DNA of 7,871 nt, from NCBI GenBank assembly GCA_019246575.1, contig JAFAQG010000864.1, forward strand, positions 1 through 7,871, given 5' to 3'. Below the pieces are notes generated by a model. The model saw only the letters and a program-made list of their open reading frames with translations. It searched no databases and was not told the origin of the DNA. Positions 6,394 to 7,871 of the stretch are shown piece by piece; the first letter of the stretch is position 1, and every line of letters begins with the position of its first letter. The translations under genes and the position numbers were made by a program. The stretch is from Acidobacteriaceae bacterium (GTDB lineage Bacteria > Acidobacteriota > Terriglobia > Bryobacterales > Bryobacteraceae).

Positions 6394-6421
6394 ATCATAC
6401 CACAGCCTCTAAGCAATTCAA
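6394..6421 (-). promoter_or_regulatory. Predicted sigma70-type promoter for the dksA-like gene
   Basis: On the minus strand, -35 TTGAAT (6421-6416), a 16-base spacer, and -10 TATGAT (6399-6394) preceded by TGG, an extended -10. TATGAT matches TATAAT at five of six positions. It points toward the dksA-like gene and predicts a start near 6387, giving a leader of about 275 bases. A second, weaker pair (TTGACG 6317-6312, TCTGTT 6294-6289, 17-base spacer) lies closer to the gene and would shorten the leader to about 170 bases. Confidence 0.45.
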
Positions 6422-6567
6422 GCACCAAATGATTTGACCCTCCCGGCCATGATCCGCCAGGCTCTCTTCCATGCCCGCTTACCACGTGCCGCGGCAACCC
6501 GCCTTCATACCATCATCTATCGGCTAGGTGCGCCCAAAACCTTACCCAGCAACAACATTCCCGCGAT

Positions 6568-6595
6568 AAAAAAGGATGCCGGAAGCCGCCGGCAT
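6568..6595 (-). terminator. Intrinsic terminator on the minus strand
   Basis: On the minus strand ATGCCGG (6595-6589) and CCGGCAT (6582-6576) form a perfect 7-bp GC-rich stem with a six-base loop, followed by CC and then TTTTTT (6573-6568). No U-tract follows on the plus strand, so the direction is clear. It lies about 240 bases past the stop codon of the molybdopterin oxidoreductase, the only gene upstream on that strand, so it either ends that transcript after a long 3' UTR or ends a separate small RNA. Confidence 0.8.
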
Positions 6596-6700
6596 AGGCC
6601 GCTGCTGGTGCGCCGGCGAAAGCCGCTCGCGCCACGCTTCTGTGGATTTCCCAGGCTGTCACCGGGTCTCCGACTAGGCGATCGCGGGATCTGTTGAGTC
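6596..6700 (-). ncRNA. Possible structured small RNA or structured 3' UTR
   Basis: The minus strand just before the terminator can fold into consecutive hairpins: CCCGG/CTGGG (about 6664-6648), CCAC/GTGG (6644-6631), and a longer stem in which TGG, CGC and GGC pair with GCC, GCG and CCA around a TTTC loop (about 6633-6606). TAGACT at about 6701-6696 could serve as a -10, giving an RNA of roughly 125 bases ending at the U-tract, but no good -35 is seen. No known RNA family is recognised. Equally likely it is simply the 3' UTR of the oxidoreductase mRNA. Confidence 0.25.
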
Positions 6701-6719
6701 TAGCGTGTGCAAATGAGGA

Positions 6720-6750
6720 ACTTTCTCTCATCGGCAGCCGGAAAGAAAGT
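6720..6750. repeat. Imperfect hairpin (inverted repeat)
   Basis: ACTTTCT (6720-6726) and AGAAAGT (6744-6750) are perfect 7-bp arms, with a small CGG/CCG stem (within 6732-6740) nested in the 17-base loop. No U-tract follows on either strand, so it is not a terminator. It falls in the 3' untranslated region after the oxidoreductase; it could act as an mRNA 3'-end structure or protein-binding site. Confidence 0.35.
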
Positions 6751-6837
6751 AAGCCCGCGTGTAAAGTCGTGCGGTGCCGTAGATTACGTGAAGCTTACTC
6801 GCGTTTCGCTCGACTGCTTTCGCGGACAGGCAGCAGC

Positions 6838-7871
6838 TCAGGTTTGTGAAACGGCGCTCACTTCCACCAGACAGCTATAGAAGGTAGGGCCTCCGCCGAT
6901 GTCAGTGAGGCGTTCGGATGTGAGCTGGTTAATTCCCAAACCTGAGATCGAGCGTTTGTTCCATCGCATGCTTCGCGCGCGGACCACGCCCGGAGGCACA
7001 TCGGACCCGACGCTTACCTGAAAAAAGCACGAGCCACGATCGTTTACCGCCCGCACCAACATGCCATCCACGATTCCGCGCGTACGTGCGTCTTCCGGAT
7101 GCATCGATAACAAAGACGTCTGCTCATCGACGGCGTCACGATGTCCGAACGTCGAGTTCAGACTGTCATCGTTCTTTCCCGACAAAAGCTCGAGCGGATA
7201 ACGCCGGGCATGTTGTGAGTCCCCAAAGCGCGATTCGGCCGGCGGCGTATAGCGCAGAGACTCCGCCCCGAACTCGAATCGTCCCGAGGGCGTTTGGAAA
7301 CCGCCCTGTGCAAAGGGCAGGAACGGTTCGTCGGCCGGGCTCACGTTCAGCCGCACGGAACGTTCGCGTTCCAGCCGTTCCAGCGTGATGCCCTCGAGAT
7401 ACGGCGAGTTTGTTTCAAGCAGGCAGCGAATCATTTCGTCTTCGGTGTCAGCGAAGCAAGCGTCCTCGAAGCCCATGCGCCGCGCGAGCAGGCGAAAGAT
7501 CTCGAGGTTCGATTTTGCCTCGCCTGCCGGCGCAAGTGCCGGCCGGGCAAGCTGCAGATAGTAATGCCCGTATGCCAGGTATAGATCCGTGTGCTCCAGG
7601 AACGTCGTTACCGGCAAGATGAAGTCGGCGTAATCGGCTGTGTCCGTCTGAAATTGTTCGAGCACCACGGTGAACAGATCTTCGCGCCGCAAACCTTCGA
7701 GCACCTTTTGTTGCTGCGGGGCGATCGCGGCTGGGTTCGAATTGTAAACCACGAGCGCTCTCACGGGCGGCTGGTTCAATTCAACCAGCGCATGGCCAAG
7801 CTGCGCCATATTCACCACGCGGGCTTCGCGGCCGAGCGATGACCGAAACTGCAGGTCTGCTCGCTCGAGTG
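6838..7871 (-). CDS. Molybdopterin oxidoreductase (CISM/DMSO-reductase superfamily), C-terminal half, 5'-truncated by window edge
   Basis: Large catalytic subunit type that uses a bis-molybdopterin guanine dinucleotide cofactor, in the formate dehydrogenase/BisC-like group. The frame is open to the right edge: residues before the GTG at 7818 continue the homologous sequence (ADLQFRSSLGREARVVNMAQLG), so that GTG is an internal Val. About 343 residues are visible. Seen: the end of the central domain with VYNSNPAAIAP, then REDLFTVVLEQFQTDTADYAD, FILPVTTFLEHTDLY and AYGHYYLQLARPAL. This is followed by the C-terminal dinucleotide-binding domain with LELLSGKNDDSLNSTFGH, HPEDARTRGIVDGMLV, VPPGVVRARSMRWNKR and NQLTSERLTDIGGGPTFYSC. 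The N-terminal 4Fe-4S and Mo-ligand region is outside the window, so the ligand and substrate cannot be read. No small subunit or maturation gene lies downstream. A minus-strand terminator lies about 240 bases past the stop. Confidence 0.93.
   Translation of the reverse strand, partial: LERADLQFRSSLGREARVVNMAQLGHALVELNQPPVRALVVYNSNPAAIAPQQQKVLEGLRREDLFTVVLEQFQTDTADYADFILPVTTFLEHTDLYLAYGHYYLQLARPALAPAGEAKSNLEIFRLLARRMGFEDACFADTEDEMIRCLLETNSPYLEGITLERLERERSVRLNVSPADEPFLPFAQGGFQTPSGRFEFGAESLRYTPPAESRFGDSQHARRYPLELLSGKNDDSLNSTFGHRDAVDEQTSLLSMHPEDARTRGIVDGMLVRAVNDRGSCFFQVSVGSDVPPGVVRARSMRWNKRSISGLGINQLTSERLTDIGGGPTFYSCLVEVSAVSQT

Larger units (their letters stand above)
6113..6837. other. 725-bp intergenic region without a credible protein gene
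   Basis: Reading frames of 72 to 94 codons exist here on both strands, but none has a convincing ribosome binding site, conserved motif or natural composition; they are rich in Arg, Pro, Gly and Ser as expected of chance frames in GC-rich DNA. No tRNA T-loop, RNase P, tmRNA or SRP RNA signature was recognised. What it does hold is listed separately: the promoter and leader of the dksA-like gene (up to about 6421), inverted repeats, a minus-strand intrinsic terminator at 6568-6595, and a hairpin at 6720-6750. The part between 6422 and 6567 shows nothing I can name. Confidence 0.6.

Noticed and set aside
6213..6497. 94-codon minus-strand frame in the intergenic region
   Set aside because: No motif, low-quality composition, no ribosome binding site; it crosses the predicted promoter and leader of the dksA-like gene.
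6434..6697. 87-codon plus-strand frame in the intergenic region
   Set aside because: Arg/Pro-rich chance frame without a ribosome binding site, and it spans the minus-strand terminator hairpin.
6113..6837. 6S RNA, RNase P RNA, tmRNA, SRP RNA or tRNA in the intergenic region
   Set aside because: None of the conserved motifs of these RNAs (such as a tRNA T-loop, the RNase P GAGGAAAGTCC block or the SRP GGAAGCA loop) could be found on either strand by eye; a covariance-model search would be decisive.
7816..7818. GTG as the start codon of a 326-residue oxidoreductase
   Set aside because: The frame stays open to the window edge and the residues upstream continue the family's sequence; the protein is cut by the window, not short.

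Overview
The window looks like chromosomal DNA of a Gram-negative, GC-rich bacterium, most likely an Acidobacteriota member of the Solibacter/Bryobacter kind. The clues are the roughly 1,100-residue TonB-dependent receptor with an N-terminal carboxypeptidase-regulatory-like domain (a family greatly expanded in that phylum), an exported protein with a short collagen-like stretch, and the sequence style of the DHPS, DksA-like and molybdopterin proteins. The lineage is an inference from protein style; no rRNA or other marker is present.

Layout. (1) 3-392, +: the 3' part of mutM (formamidopyrimidine-DNA glycosylase), cut by the window's left edge. (2) 365-1258, -: folP (dihydropteroate synthase), convergent with mutM and overlapping its last 28 bases. 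(3) 1259-1440: a 182-bp divergent intergenic region with a cluster of ATGTCTA-type half-sites and a hairpin just before a good ribosome binding site. (4) 1441-2259, +: a secreted 272-residue protein with a Gly-X-Y segment. (5) 2294-5653, +: a TonB-dependent receptor-like outer-membrane barrel, 34 bp downstream and probably co-transcribed. (6) 5664-5707: a bidirectional terminator hairpin between convergent genes. (7) 5729-6112, -: a DksA/TraR-type zinc-finger regulator. (8) 6113-6837: 725 bp without a credible protein gene, holding a plausible sigma70-type promoter and long leader for the dksA-like gene, several inverted repeats and a strong intrinsic terminator on the minus strand. (9) 6838-7871, -: the C-terminal half of a molybdopterin oxidoreductase that runs off the right edge.

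How the genes relate. mutM (DNA repair), folP (folate synthesis), the DksA-like regulator and the oxidoreductase are independent housekeeping or metabolic genes. The only clear functional unit is the exported collagen-like protein plus the TonB-type barrel, which suggests a cell-surface or envelope module. Nothing here is a recognisable defence system, CRISPR array, prophage or insertion sequence. The most curious parts are the surface-protein pair with its operator-like promoter region, and the large structured non-coding region upstream of the DksA-like gene.
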